From positions 74,510,992 through 74,574,991 of the forward strand of contig NC_079498.1 of assembly GCF_030052815.1 (NCBI RefSeq): a DNA stretch of 64,000 nucleotides. The letters are read 5' to 3'. The translations under genes and the position numbers were made by a program. Positions 12,011-24,470 of this stretch are shown here, piece after piece. The notes beneath the pieces are model-generated. The model saw nothing but the letters and a program-made list of their open reading frames with translations, had not been told where the DNA came from and ran no database searches. The stretch's first letter is position 1; every line of letters starts with the position of its first letter. This DNA is from Hevea brasiliensis. Its lineage: Eukaryota > Streptophyta > Magnoliopsida > Malpighiales > Euphorbiaceae.

Positions 12011-12997
12011 GCTGCTACTATTTGCTAGTTCCTACATATCATTAGAAATGTGAGAACTGGCACCAGTATCTAAAACCCAAGCTGTAGATGAACTATGACT
12101 ATCATCAGAATCTAAATAACAAAATATGGATATACCTTCTGAAGGTTTATCCTTCTTGTCCTTCAGAGAAGCAAGATACTCTGGGCAGTTCCTTTTCCAG
12201 TGCCCATCCTTCTGGCAGTGGAAACACTTTCCTTTGCCTCCATCAGCTTTAGTTTTCCCTTTCTGTTTAGCTATTTTCTTTGAAGGACTAGGAATCTAAG
12301 GTTTCTTTTTCTTATTGCCCTTTTTCTTATTGGACTTTCTAGCAGAAGAAGATGCAATCAAAGCTACCTCTTTTTCTTTATTACCCGGCATATTCTTTTG
12401 GGTAATAACCAGCATGTTGAGTAAACCAGCTAAGGTGCATTCCTATTTAATCATATGGAAATTTGTCACAAAATTTTTAAAAGACTCAGGAAGGGACTGA
12501 AGGATCAAATCCGTCTGTAGTTGGAAATCCATGTTGAAGTCAAGATGTTCCAACTACTCAATCAGCCGAATTATCTTGTGGACATGATCCCCAACATTCT
12601 GTCCCTCAGACATCCTCATGCAGAATAGCTGTCTAGATATCTCATATCTAGCATTCTTGTTGTGCTCACCGTACAACTCTTGTAAGTGAAGGAGGATCTC
12701 ACTCGCACTCTGCATGTTTTCATGCTGCTTCTGTAACTAATTACTCATGGAAGCAAGCATGTAACACTTAGCTCTCATATCCTGCTCCTTCCACTTGTCC
12801 AAAGCTTCATGTTCCTTTTGAGTGGCCTCTGGAGGTGAGGGACTAGGAACATTTGAATCTAGAACATATCCTATATATTCAAGGTTCAGCACAAGTTTCA
12901 AATTTATTAGCCAATCAGACAGATTAGGTCCTGTCAACCTATTGTGATCAAATATGCTTGCAAGGATATTGGATGGTGGTGGTTCTTCTGTGCTCAT
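12011..12997 (-). pseudogene. Copia gag and protease (broken)
   Basis: Gag begins at ATG 12997 (MSTEEPPPSNILASIFDHN) with the SDWLINLKLVLNLEYIGYVL block typical of copia gag, and is stopped near 12737. Further on a CCHC zinc knuckle CFHCQKDGHWKRNC is read at about 12186-12227 and the protease motif VLDTGASSHISND at about 12038-12081, followed by a stop in the codon after DM. The order gag, knuckle, protease, integrase fits Ty1/copia. Confidence 0.88.
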
Positions 12998-14718
12998 TAT
13001 TATTAGAAAATTAACTGTAGAAAATAACCAGATTAATTAGTAAATGTATCATGTAATTAATCAAAATGATTATGGTCTTTTAATCAAATTGGTCCTCTCA
13101 CTAACTTAGCGAATCCTACACTTCCAAAGTAGAAAACGAAAATCCTAGTTGGATGGATTTCTAGTGGGTGATTGAATTCTTATAATTCTATTGATCATCC
13201 TCAGGTACATCCATTATTGGAATTACAATAAACTATAAGTGAGCAACTCCTTGCCCATTCAATCCTTTACCTAGCCCCTAATGCTCAAAATCTCAGGTAC
13301 ATCCATTATTAACTTATCTTGCATTAGTTAAGTTGATCCCATTGAGCCAGTAATTATGCAAATAATTTTAATGTCCTCAGGTAAATCTAATATTGGCCAC
13401 CAAACCATTTACATATTTTCAACATCTCATGCTTAACAATTATTCTTAAGAAAATCTCTTAAATTAATTACATCACATGCAACTATTTAAAATTTCTTAA
13501 AATAATTGCTCCAATGGAGGGCCCATGTTATAATTACTTTAATTATAGCATTTCCAACTTAATCATTTGTTTGGAAGATTTTATGGTCATCCTAATTACT
13601 ATTAAGGTCTCACTTTGCACATTATCCATTTAGCATGCATATATCATATAATTGTATACATTCCCATACATCTCATGCATTCATGGACAATAAATAAATA
13701 TGGTATGATCATGGACTTTCTAAGGGATTCAATTCTGAGCCACCAAGAATTGAATCAGGGCATTCCTAGGTGCATTTCATTCATTCATTTTACAAGAGTT
13801 GCTGAAGGAGTACATAATCAACACTTGATCTTGAATTCCTCCCACTGGTCCCACCAATGCTCTTGACCTCCTTGAACTTCTTGCAATCCAATATTACATA
13901 GTAATCCTTGGCATACCAAAGCGAATTTACAAGAACTTAAATAAATGAAATTACAACCCAATAATTATTACAAACTTAATAATACATGCCCAAAATAAAT
14001 TAAAATAAATTATTTAATTTACAATCCCAAAGAAACATAAAAGAAATAAATCCAATCACATTGGTTTTTTACAGTCCATGATCATCCATCATGCATCTCA
14101 CTATTTAACAATTAAATAAAACATACATACTTAAATTAAATTGAATATCTCATACTCAACTTAAAAATCCAGATTTGAATATGATTCAAATAAATTTAAA
14201 AATTCATATTTGAATCACATTCAAACAACCTTAAAAATTCAGATTTGAATCACATTCAAACAATTTTTAAAAAATCATATTTGAATCACATTCAAACAAT
14301 TTTTAAAAATTCAGATTTGAATATTATTCAAACAACTTTAAAAAAATTAGATTTAAATATGATTCAAACAACTTTTAAAATTCAGATTTGAATCACATTC
14401 AAACAACTTTTAAAATTCAGATTTGAATCACATTCAAATAATTTTTAAAATTCTGATTTGAATCAAAATTTAATTGTGTGATTAAAATTCTAATTAAACA
14501 ATTTAATTAGACATAGGATAAGCTTTTATATCATACAACAATTGTAAATTAAAAAGCCAAACCTTGAGCCACCCATAGAAGCCAAAATTGGCGCACCAAA
14601 GATGGTGTTCTTCAAGTATGCCGCCACACATCCATTGCAACCAGCAATGGATAAATCATCTCATGATCAAAACACACAATTAAATCATATAATCAACAAT
14701 TTAAATGGCAAATATAGT
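12998..14718 (-). other. Copia 5' leader (untranslated)
   Basis: The stretch between the primer site and gag has no credible ORF. It contains three spaced copies of ctcaggtacatccattatt-like sequence (13199-13400) and an AT-rich 36-bp tandem array (14162-14470). Nothing else is recognised. Confidence 0.75.
14162..14470 (-). repeat. 36-bp tandem repeat in copia leader, about 9 copies
   Basis: Units of the form aaattcagatttgaatcaca followed by ttcaaacaattttt recur about every 36 bp. Single-base differences separate the units. Each unit contains ATTTGAAT and ATTCAAA-type halves that can pair with one another. Confidence 0.85.
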
Positions 14719-14731
14719 GGCTCTGATACCA
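14719..14731 (-). other. Copia primer binding site (tRNA-iMet)
   Basis: On the minus strand TGGTATCAGAGCC starts two bases after the LTR end, a perfect initiator tRNA-Met complement. Confidence 0.92.
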
Positions 14732-14733
14732 AT

Positions 14734-16841
14734 TGAAGGAGCAGAAGCGTGAAAAACACAAGTTTATACCATTGAATTCAAAAAAGTTTCACCTAGGGCC
14801 ACATGCAGCATGCAGGATTTATTTTTATCTATTTGATTTCAATGATAAACAACATATTAAAACTCTTTTAATATATTTTTGGATCTGTATCTGCCATTTA
14901 AGATTTTAAAATTAATCAGATTAATTTTAGAACCTTAGATTAGATCAAGAACAAATACACTAACCTCTTGATGCACCGCAGTGTATTTGTGCTTTTCAAA
15001 TGCGTCTTCAGGACACCAGATGTTGTCCCTCTAGCTTGTCCACACCAAGAACACCTATAGCAGCCCTTGAACAACTTCTAAAGCTTTTTCTATTAATTAA
15101 AAAATCAAGTTCTGCCTTTTAAGAGATTAAAGATGCAAACAGGACACTAGAAACGATTTCTAGCATTTTTAATTCAAGAGATTGTTTGCTAATCTCTTAG
15201 AATAGATGAGAGATGAAGAAGAAGAGAGGGAGAGCTTCAAAGTGGCGGCACAAAGGAGGAGCAGCTGCTGGTTGTGTTTTTTCTTTTCATAACAACACTT
15301 ATATAGCTAGGTTAACACATTAAACCCTTACCACTTGTCACCCTCTAATTGGTTCTAGGTTTAATTGACACAATCAAATTGTGCCAAGTGTCAAACCTAT
15401 ATTTAATCTTAATTTTAATCATCTTACTTGATTAAAAGACATTTGGCAAGCTTATGTGTAATTCCATGTGTCACCATCTCATGGTGCCACATGTCACCCT
15501 GTGAAATGACCAAAATGCCCCTGTGTCTTAATTTTGAGTTCTCAACCCAAAATAATTATTTCTCTTCTTCTAATCAATTTATATCAAATATAAATTAATT
15601 AATCTTTATTAATTAATTTCTCATTAATTAAATTCATATTTAAACACTTTAAATATAAATTTAACTTGTACTGTACATCCAATAATCTATATTTGGTTTC
15701 AAGTCATGCTAAGGACTTTGCAATCTAATTGCAAACCAAACCTTTTTAATTAATCAATTAAACTCTTTAATTAATTAATTAATTAAATCATATTTAATTA
15801 GGTGATAACTTGTGTATGTGTGTGACTTACTAGGCTCATCACTAATTGGCAATGAGACATGATATCAACTCTTAATATCATCAGAACTCTTTCTTACCAT
15901 AAATGATTTCTCTAAATCATTTTATGCACCTCATAGACCATGGTTAACACCTAGCATAGCATGCCATGATCACCTAATTAGTAATAAGGTTTACCTTAAA
16001 TGAACCTATAATCATATGTTACCCTGCACTAGAATCTCTCTGTTATAAAATCCTAACTCAAGCTGGAGTCATGGTTTATGTTAAACTCCATTTGCTATAA
16101 ATATTATGTTCTCTTTTAATTCCAATTCTTGATCAAAAGATTTTCTCATCTGAAACTCTTTTCTGAATAAATCTATCTATCCTGGCCAGTAACTTGAAAC
16201 GTCAAGAACAATTAAATGAACATAGGATTTTATCTCTATTTACTTAGAGAAACAGATTCCATCTTGATCAACACCTACCTCCATATATAACTAGTAGGAG
16301 CCAACACATGCCCATATACCCATACACAGTACAAGTGTGAAAGCAGTATCAAACTCAAACCACCTATATACAAGATAAATGTGCTATCTCAGGTCTAAAG
16401 ATTATATGCACTGATATGATTTATGATAATGCATTAACAAGAGTAAACTCCATGTGCTTATCATGAGTGTCACTGGTTCGGCCTACTCATCATTTATAAG
16501 TGCCTATCATGTTTGTCATATGGCATGAGTCTCACCATTCCATCTTATTTATATCTCATATAAATAACTTGGGAACAAACATGAATACAATCTTTCTGGA
16601 TAAGTCATGTCCTTATTATGAAGTTTCCTCGATTGTGAACCTATTTATGATACTTTGTACTAGAAATACTGTCACTCATATTCTTAACAACTTAAGAATA
16701 AAATTTCTAACAAAATATCAATGGACCTTTTCTATTAAACATAAATATATTATGTAAACGGAAAAGCGGAATTGCCTTTTATTAATAAAAACATGTACAA
16801 GATACATACTAAATGATATGCTCTAGGGCATACTACTAACA
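14734..16841 (-). repeat. Copia 5' LTR
   Basis: 2108 bp, the same length as the other LTR, differing by scattered substitutions and a few small compensating indels. Followed by the ATATA target duplication at 16842-16846. Confidence 0.92.
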
Positions 16842-19800
16842 ATATATTTACATGCATACATCAAAACCTATGTACATGGGTATACCTATGATATACCTGG
16901 AGCTAATCTGAATGTGTCTTCAAAGAAGCTTACTCAACTGCTCTATGCTCTTTTTACCTGCGACAGTATACAAAGCTATCGCTGAGTGGTGAACTCAGTG
17001 GTGCACAACTATAATTTAAAACATAGTACAATATACATTGACAAAATTATAATAATTAATTTGAAAGTCTCGAAATTCAACAAAATTTCAAAAGTCAAAA
17101 TCTTCGTTGCCAATAATATAAATCATTAGTTAAAATGACTTTGACCAAGAAATTCAATTTATCAAATCACAACTAGACATTTGAAGTAATTCCAGCAATC
17201 ATGGAAATAAATATTAATTCCAACAAAATCAATTATACATAAATCATAATCGAAATCACAATTCTTTACTATTCAAAAACCATTCTTTATCTCACTAACT
17301 ATGCAAGACTAATTCGCAAGGGCCATCTTCAGAGTGATTCTGACTCCCTATGGTCGGGGAGGTCGAATCATCGTGCACAGTACACATCACAATAATGAAA
17401 CTTCTGAAAGGGCCATAACATATAAACTTAGATCTAACCTCTAATAAGAGGAGAATCTAAACCTGTGCACGTACCATGGTAATCAAAATAAAGCTAACTC
17501 CATTGTCTCCTCAACAAATGAGAGAGACGTGTAATAATCTAGTCAAGCATCTATAGTGAGATACAAAACAATATTATGAATCTCTTTGTCCTTTTTGTGA
17601 GCATAAATCACAACACAATTCGATTCAAAGTCAATTCCAATATCCAATAATTTTTATGCTCATCATAATTCAAAACATAAGTTTGCATTTTTCCATGAAA
17701 ATTGCCCATCACAATTCAAAACATATTCTATCACAATTTTCCAAAACATAATTTATTCAATCCACAACCGTGATTAATACATGTTGAAATACCATTTCAC
17801 AAAGCTAAATTCATACATACTATGACAATTTCAATAATCATTGAATTAAATCCAATACTTGATAAACATAATACATAAGGAAAATACTTCATTTAATCAT
17901 ATGAAATATTTAGAACAAAATCAATTAAAAACTAGTTGTGCACAAACCTCTAGTGAGTCACCTCTTGGCCTTGACTCAGTGGGTCTTTTCCCTTCCTAGT
18001 GTCTTTTCTAACTGAAACACACAATTTAAAGTGTTTCAGTACTCATTTAAATTGTTTCTAATAATAAGGTTCAATAATTAATTTATTTAATTCTATTATT
18101 TTCCTTAGTCAACCTATAATGTTGACCCTTAATGCACTCTAGGTGAATTAGGTTTAATGTTACCAATATGTGACATTTTGTATTTTAATATGCTACCAAT
18201 ATAGTGCAATTTACCATTTTTACAAGTTGGCATTCATTGCCAAATTATTTCAAGCATCATTGTATGTAAATGTTAAGTTCTCAATTTTTGTGTGCTAGAT
18301 TAGTTTAGCTTAAAGTCCTATTTCTCTTGGTTTTTAGCTTCTAGTCAAAGAAGAAAAAAATGTAGCTCTATGTCTTATTGCACTCGGGGCAAAATTTCAA
18401 GTCATTATGAGTTGTATAGACCAAGATATGGTCAATTTACTAAAACTAGACAAATTGCACCTTTAGTGCAAAATTTGGTAAATTTTAGGTCACTTTTAGT
18501 TCTGGCAGTTTTGGTACTCGTACTTGTGCAAGCTATTTGACTTGGTTCTGGCCATTTCTGGGCTTTGGTGTCTTCATAATAATTGTAGCTCTATGTCTAA
18601 GCTATCCATGGTGAAAATTTCAGGTCAATTGGACTTGTTTTGAGTGAGTTACAGTTATCCCAATAACAACTATTCATATGGTCAAAAATCTGGGTTTATA
18701 AGGTTGCCATTCCGGATTTGGTCATTTTTAAGGTCAGTTTCTAGGCAGAATTTCGGCAACATTTCTACATAAAAGTTGGCCTATTTGGTGTCTAGTTTCA
18801 CCCCCCATTGGCCTCATACCAATTGGGTTCACAGTTTTGCACTTATAACCTAATTTAGGTACTGCCAACAACACACAACCTGCATTTGAATATATCACTT
18901 TCAATTTTGACAATTCTCCTCCTCCCAATACTTCAACATTTAATCATGGCACTTCTATATATATTGTACACAATTCTAGCAAGGTATTTTGAACAGAACA
19001 CTCAAGTGTTCAATGCACATAATACACCATTCAAGTTCAACATTTACTTCCACCAAAATTCAACATACCTCAATAGCAATCCTACACATACACTTCCATG
19101 GCAATTACACAAGCTGCTCACCATTCAACATGATCATATTTCATTGATAAATTTCATAAACTCACACACAAATTCATGATATTTATGGCTGCTCAACATG
19201 GCAGTTTACTAAAGCATCAAAGTCCCACTATTAAACCCTTAATTCAAGCACTAACATACACATACTTGGATATTAACTTACTACAACTTCCATTTGAGTT
19301 AATCAACCTTAATTCCATCCATTAAATATAAGAATAAGTCACTAACTATGCATTTTCATGGCTGCCAAAACTAAGGTTCACTAATACTCAATCATTTCCT
19401 CAATTTTTCTTGGCAATTCAACTTACCCAAAGCTCAACACAAGGATTAGTGAAGAAAAATAGAAAGATTAAGCACTAAGCTTGCTAAACCTCACCAAAAC
19501 TTATTCTTTTTGCTTCCTACATGCTGCCCATGAGGTAAGGACAAGTTCTTGTGAAGGCACCTTGTGGTTTTATGTGGAAAAATGGTGAGGATTGAGAGCT
19601 TTGATTGAAACCTTCCATGGAGATTTTGAGAGAATATGTTTTGGCCATGGTTGTGCAAAATGAAGAAAATGAATGTTGAAGTGGTCATTACTGTCCACAT
19701 ATGGGTATTTATACCCCTACTAAGGTCCACTAATTGTCCACTAATAATAATTAAACATTAGTCTAATCCAAGGTTTCAATATTTGCAAACTAATCCCCCA

Positions 19801-20355
19801 TTTCTCTTTTAATTGCATTTCAATTTTAATTTCATTTTTCATGGAGTTCCAAAAATTTAATACCACTTATTTTTAATGGACATTTAGGTCAAAAGTCCAT
19901 TCTAGGTGTTAATGACCAAAATGCCCCTCTTCGGTTTATATTTTGGATTTTTCGATACTACCGATTAACTCCTTGTACCGCTGATTTCTTTAATTTTCAT
20001 TTTTTTGTTATACTAAATTATTAATTTTTCTTTGACATTTCCAGTGTCAATTACACCTCAGTAAACCTTTAATTATGTCCCAAAAATATTTCACGGGGTC
20101 CCCTACGGTCTAGGGCTAGTCAATGGTCCTCACCGTAACTTCCCGATGCGGTCACCCATCGCTATGGGTTTGACTCATTTAACTTAGTCACATTTTATCT
20201 CTTTTATTTTTCCTTCATTTTTCTCATCACATATTTCATTATTTTATGCTTGTTTACTATTATTAGAGTGTAGTTCCAGACATTTCGATTTTCCGAGGCA
20301 GACATTAGCCATCGGAACAGTAGGACGTACGGACTACAAAAATGAGGGTGTTACA
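16842..20355 (-). mobile_element. Solo LTR D1 (minus strand), part 2
   Basis: Starts with the second ATATA copy of the copia target duplication and ends ...GAGGGTGTTACA, the reverse complement of an LTR start (TGTAACACCCTC). Without the copia element D1 is about 4.0 kb. It shares with D2 the block around gtgtttcagt (17995-18060, reversed) and the double hairpin. It contains a wide LTR-like region of short repeated motifs and no recognisable gene; ORFs at 18886-19179 and 19491-19730 resemble nothing. Confidence 0.85.
16960..16998 (-). other. Double hairpin in LTR D1
   Basis: CTGAGT (16982-16987) pairs with ACTCAG (16993-16998). GCGACAG (16960-16966) pairs with CTATCGC (16976-16982); the C-A pair on this strand is a G-U wobble in minus-strand RNA. 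The stems differ from those of LTR S but pair equally well. Confidence 0.65.
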
Positions 20356-20360
20356 TGAGA

Positions 20361-20960
20361 GATGTAAAAGATTTGAAAAGGGGCTAAATGACAACATAAA
20401 GATAATGACCACTGCCTTGGGAATCACAGACTTCACCAAGTTAGTGGAAGCTGCAATAAATATTGAGAAATTCAGAATAAGTGAGCAGACCAGAAGAGAG
20501 AGACAGCAGAAGAGGGGCCCAGGTCAGTCTAGCTCATCTCTTGCACCTGAGAAGAAGTTCAAAGGTCCACCTGCTCAGAGTTCAGGTCAGCCTCAAGGTC
20601 AGGGTTAGTCCCAGGGGCCCAGGCCACAGTTTACACCTAAGAGAGGCCAGTCCACACCATCAGTGGGCAGCTCTCTAGGGACGGTGTTCAGGGGACCATC
20701 CCCAACATCTTATGCTTGTCCACACTGCCTGAAGTGGCATAAGGGGGAGTGTTGGAGAGTGACAGGTGCCTGCCTAAGGTATGGGTCGACAGAGCATCAG
20801 TTAAAGAACTGTCCACGTAGAATTGCCACAACTGCTCCAGCACAAGCAAATAGACCTGCCCCTACACCTCAGAGGGGTAGGAAGTCCAGTAAATCTAAGG
20901 CAGTTGGTCCATCACAGAGACCTACATCTGAGCCAGCCGAGAGGCTAGAGGCCATAGCAC
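20361..20960 (+). pseudogene. gag C-terminal half of element A (broken)
   Basis: Continues the gag reading interrupted at 6402, starting with CKRFEKGLNDNIKIM. A basic, Gln/Pro-rich stretch follows, then two zinc-knuckle-like motifs: CPHCLKWHKGEC (about 20717-20752) and CLRYGSTEHQLKNC (about 20771-20812). The second would be a standard CX2CX4HX4C knuckle but its second Cys is Tyr, a G-to-A type change that removes a zinc ligand. An in-frame TAG stands at 20606-20608 where Gln is expected. Confidence 0.88.
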
Positions 20961-21460
20961 CTGCTAGAGCTTATGCCATGAGAGCTCAGGAGGAACAAGA
21001 TGCCCCGGATATTATCAGGGGTACGTTCTTCCTCTACAACACATCTGTGCATGCATTAGTGGATCCAGGATCCACTCATTTACACATCTACATCAACTTA
21101 CCCGTAGAAAGGGGGATACTAGTAGGGGAGAGTGACCAAGACATTCTGGTCACTAATCCATTGGGCCATAGTGTAGTGGTGAACAAAGTGTACAAAGGTT
21201 GCCCATTAAGGATTTAGGGGTATGAATTCTTGGCAAACCTGATTGAATTGCCTTTCCATGAGTTTGACGTGATTTTGGGAATGGACTGGTTATCACGTCA
21301 TCAGGCAATGGTTGATTGTAAATTGAAGAGGATTTCCTTGAAAACTCTTGAGGGTAATGAGATTACAGTTGTGGGGGAAAGGACAAATTTCTTGTCCAAT
21401 GTCATCTCAGCCACAGTTGCAAGAAAATTGATGAGAAAGGACTGTGAAGCCTACCTAGCA
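20961..21460 (+). pseudogene. Protease of element A (broken)
   Basis: Retroviral-type aspartic protease that cuts the polyprotein. The active-site motif reads HALVDPGSTH (about 21051-21080), the DPGSTH form common in plant chromoviruses. The flap and C-terminal block appear as [19 protein letters not shown] (21257-21310). A TAG at 21215-21217 interrupts the frame. Confidence 0.87.
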
Positions 21461-22860
21461 CATGTGGTAGATACTAAGCAGGCTAAGCCAGATCTGTGTG
21501 ACATACCCATAGTAAGAGACTTCCCAGATGTGTTCCCTGAAGAATTGCCTGGCTTGCCACTAGAAAGAGAAGTCGAATTTACTATTGAGATACTGCCGGG
21601 TACAGCACCAATCTCTATTGCTCCTTATAGGATAGCACCTACTGAGTTAAAGGAGCTGAAAATCCAGTTGCAGGAGTTACTGGATAAGGGGTTCATATGC
21701 TCCAGTGTGTCACCATGGGGAGCTCCAGTGCTGTTTGTAAAGATGAAAGATGGGAATTTGAGGTTATGCAACGATTACTGGCAGTTGAATAAAGTGACTG
21801 TGAAGAACAAGTATCCATTGCCTAGAATTGATGATCTGTTTGATTAGTTGAAGGGAGCAGGAGTATTTTTTAAAATTGATCTCAGATCAGGGTATTATCA
21901 GTTGAGGGTGAAGGATGCAGATGTGCTAAAGACTGCATTCAGGACCCGGTATGGGCATTATGAGTTCATAGTGATGCCCTTTGGCCTAACAAATGCACCA
22001 GCAGCATTCATGGACCTTATGAACCATATCTTCCATCCATACCTAGATTGATTCATAGTGGTCTTTATTGATGATATTTTGGTGTATTCCAAGACTAGGG
22101 AAGAACATGATAAACATTTGAGGATTGTTCTGCAAACCCTGAGAGAAAAGAAGCTATATGCTAAGCTGTCCAAGTGTGACTTCTGGTTGGGTGAGATTGC
22201 ATTCCTTGGACATATAGTGTCAGCTGATGGGATTAGAGTGGATCCCAAGAAGATAGAAGCAGTGATGGAATTGTAGCCTCCCAAAAATACAATTGAGGTC
22301 AGAAGTTTTTTGGGGCTATCTGGGTATTACAGAAGATTTGTGAAGGGATTTTCTTTAATAGCAGCTCCAATGACCAAGTTGTTACACAAGAATGTCAGAT
22401 TTGACTGGAATGACAAGTGTCAGGCCAGTTTTCAGAAATTGAAGGCTATATTGACAGAGACACCAGTGTTAACATAGCTAGTGTCAGGAAAGGACTTTGT
22501 GGTCTATAGTGATGCCTCACATAATGGGTTAGGATGTGTATTGATGCAAGAAGGGAAGGTGGTCGCCCATGCTTTTAGGCAGCTAAGGCCACATGATCAG
22601 AATTACCCTACCCATGATCTAGAACTTGCAGCAATTATCTTCGCACTGAAGATATGGAAGCACTACTTGTATAGTGAAAAGTACTACATTTACACAGACT
22701 ACCAATGTCTAAAATATTTGCCAACCCAGAAGGAGCTCAACCTTAGACAGAGGTGATGGATTGAGTTCCTAAAGGACTATGATTGTGTGATTGATTACCA
22801 TCCTCGGAAGGCAAATATAGTTGCTGATGCTTTGAGCAGAAAAACCATCATAGCTTTGAG
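21461..22860 (+). pseudogene. Reverse transcriptase-RNase H of element A (broken)
   Basis: All RT blocks of a Tekay/Del-type chromovirus are readable in one frame: [66 protein letters not shown], the catalytic FIDDILVYS (about 22060-22090), [11 protein letters not shown], then RNase H from [17 protein letters not shown] (22499) to [13 protein letters not shown] (about 22846). In-frame stops stand at 21845 (TAG for Gln), 22049 (TGA for Arg), 22274 (TAG for Lys), 22478 (TAG for Gln) and 22754 (TGA for Arg). No frameshift is needed, so the damage is point mutation only. Confidence 0.93.
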
Positions 22861-24441
22861 ATCACTGAATGCCTGTTTGACTTTAGCTCAAGATGGAGCT
22901 ATTTTAGCTGAGTTGCAAGTGAGGCCAAACCTGCTACAGCAAATTTTAGATGGGCAGAAGGTAGATGAGAAGTTAATGACTACTATGAGTAAAATCTCAA
23001 AAGGGAAGGCAACTGGCTATGAGGTGAAAATAGATGGGTCTCTGTACTACAAAGGAAGAGTGTATGTACCAGATGGGGAATTGAAAGCCAATATTCTAAA
23101 GGAGGCATACACCAGTGTTTATGCTATGCACCCAGGAAGTACAAAAATATATCATGACCTGAAGCTTCAATATTAGTGGCTTGGTATAAAGAAGGATATA
23201 GCTGAATATGTGACTAAATGCTTGACATGTCAACAAGTCAAGGCAGAACATCAAGTTCCATCGGGTTTGCTATAACCCATAAGCATACCTGAATGGAAAT
23301 GGGATCGAGTCACCATGGATTTTGTAAGTGGTCTATCTCTCACCCAGAAGAAGCATGATGCAGTATGGGTAATAGTAGATAGATTGACGAAGTTAGCACA
23401 CTTTCTGCCAGTTAAGACTGACTACTCACTAGAGAAGTTAGCAGAATTGTATATCAGTGAGATATTTAGACTGCATGGAATTCCACTTTCCATCATATCT
23501 GATCGAGACCCAAGGTTTACATCGAGATTTTGGAAGAAGTTGCATGAATCCTTGGGTACACAACTCCACTTTAGCATAGCTTTCCATCCTCAGATGGATG
23601 GGCAATCAGAAAGAGTAATCCAAGTAAACATTGAAACCAATTGAACTAATACAAATATTGAACTAAAATGATAATAATAACATGAAATATATGTCAGGTC
23701 CTTGAGGATATGTTGAGAAGTTGTGTCATTGAGTTTGAGGGAAGTTGGGATAGATACCTCCCACTGGCAGAATTTGCATACAACAATAACTACCAAGCTA
23801 GCATCCAAATGGCCTCGTATGAAGCACTGTGTGGGAGGAAATGTAGAAATCCAGTGTGTTGGACTGAATTGGGTGAAGATAAATTGGTAGGGCCAGACCT
23901 AGTGAAACAGACTGAGGAGAAAGTAAAGTTAATCAAAGCCAATCTGAAGGTTACCTCAGACAGATAAAAATCCTATGCCAACCTGAAGAGAAAAGAAATA
24001 GAACATGCGGTTGGCGATAAAGTGCTCCTCAAGGTGTCACCATGAAAAAAAGTACTGAGGTTTGGAAGAAAATGTAAGTTAAGCCCTAGGTTCATTGGCC
24101 CATATGAAGTCATTGAATGCATGGGTCCAGTGGCCTACAGGCTAGTTTTACCACCAGAGCTGGATAAAATCCACAATTTGTTCCACGTATCTATGCTAAG
24201 AAGATACTGCTCAGATCCTTCACATGTCATCTCTATGGAAGAAATTGAAGTACAACCAGATTTGACATATGAAGAAGAACCCATACGGATCCTGGCTTGG
24301 GAAGTGAAGGAGTTGAGGAGCAAACAGATTCCATTGGTGAAACTACTTTGGAGGCACCACAACACCAAGGAGGAAACTTGGGAAAGTGAAGAGATGATGA
24401 GGCAACAGTTCCCTCAACTGTTTGCATCAGGTAAATTTTGA
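22861..24441 (+). pseudogene. Integrase with chromodomain of element A (broken, has an intron)
   Basis: Integrase inserts the cDNA; the C-terminal chromodomain steers insertion to chromatin. The HHCC finger is at about 23110-23235, the catalytic core has Asp in WDRVTMDFV (23315), Asp in SIISDRDPRF (about 23500) and Glu in DGQSERVIQ (about 23606). The frame then jumps across a 74-bp GT-AG intron (23624-23697) to VLEDMLRSCVIEFEGSW. The C-terminal chromodomain is readable at about 24262-24438 (LVKLLWRHHNTKEETWESEE). Premature stops lie at 23174, about 23272, 23965 and about 24043. The terminal TGA at 24439 is CGA in B, so A ends slightly early. Confidence 0.92.
23624..23697 (+). other. Probable spliceosomal intron in integrase of A
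   Basis: Sequence GTAAAC...ATATATGTCAG splits the codon run of VIQ and VLEDM at phase 0. It is 74 bp, AT-rich (mostly A and T with aataataataac), and contains stops in the reading frame. Removal restores the chromovirus frame exactly. Element B keeps the donor (GTAAAT at 57801) and most of the intron. Confidence 0.75.
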
Positions 24442-24455
24442 GGACAAAATTTAAA

Positions 24456-24470
24456 TTAGAGGAGAAGAGT
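24456..24470 (+). other. Polypurine tract of element A
   Basis: attagaggagaagagt abuts the 3' LTR start; the plus-strand DNA primer. The same tract precedes the B 3' LTR. Confidence 0.85.

Larger units (their letters stand above)
6900..16841 (-). mobile_element. Complete Ty1/copia retrotransposon, minus strand
   Basis: A 9942-bp element with 2108-bp LTRs at both ends and a perfect ATATA target duplication (6895-6899 and 16842-16846), inserted in solo LTR D1. On the minus strand the order is LTR, tRNA-Met primer site, leader, gag, protease, integrase, RT, RNase H, polypurine tract, LTR, which is the copia order (integrase before RT). The LTRs differ at about 5 of the first 85 bases, so the insertion is not recent. 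Several stops and a frameshift make it inactive. I do not assign a copia lineage. Confidence 0.93.

Noticed and set aside
6900..16841. Assigning the copia element to a named lineage
   Set aside because: The domains are clear but lineage needs an RT phylogeny that I cannot run.
18886..19730. ORFs in D1 as genes
   Set aside because: No domain, AT-driven composition, inside an LTR and no parallel frame in D2.
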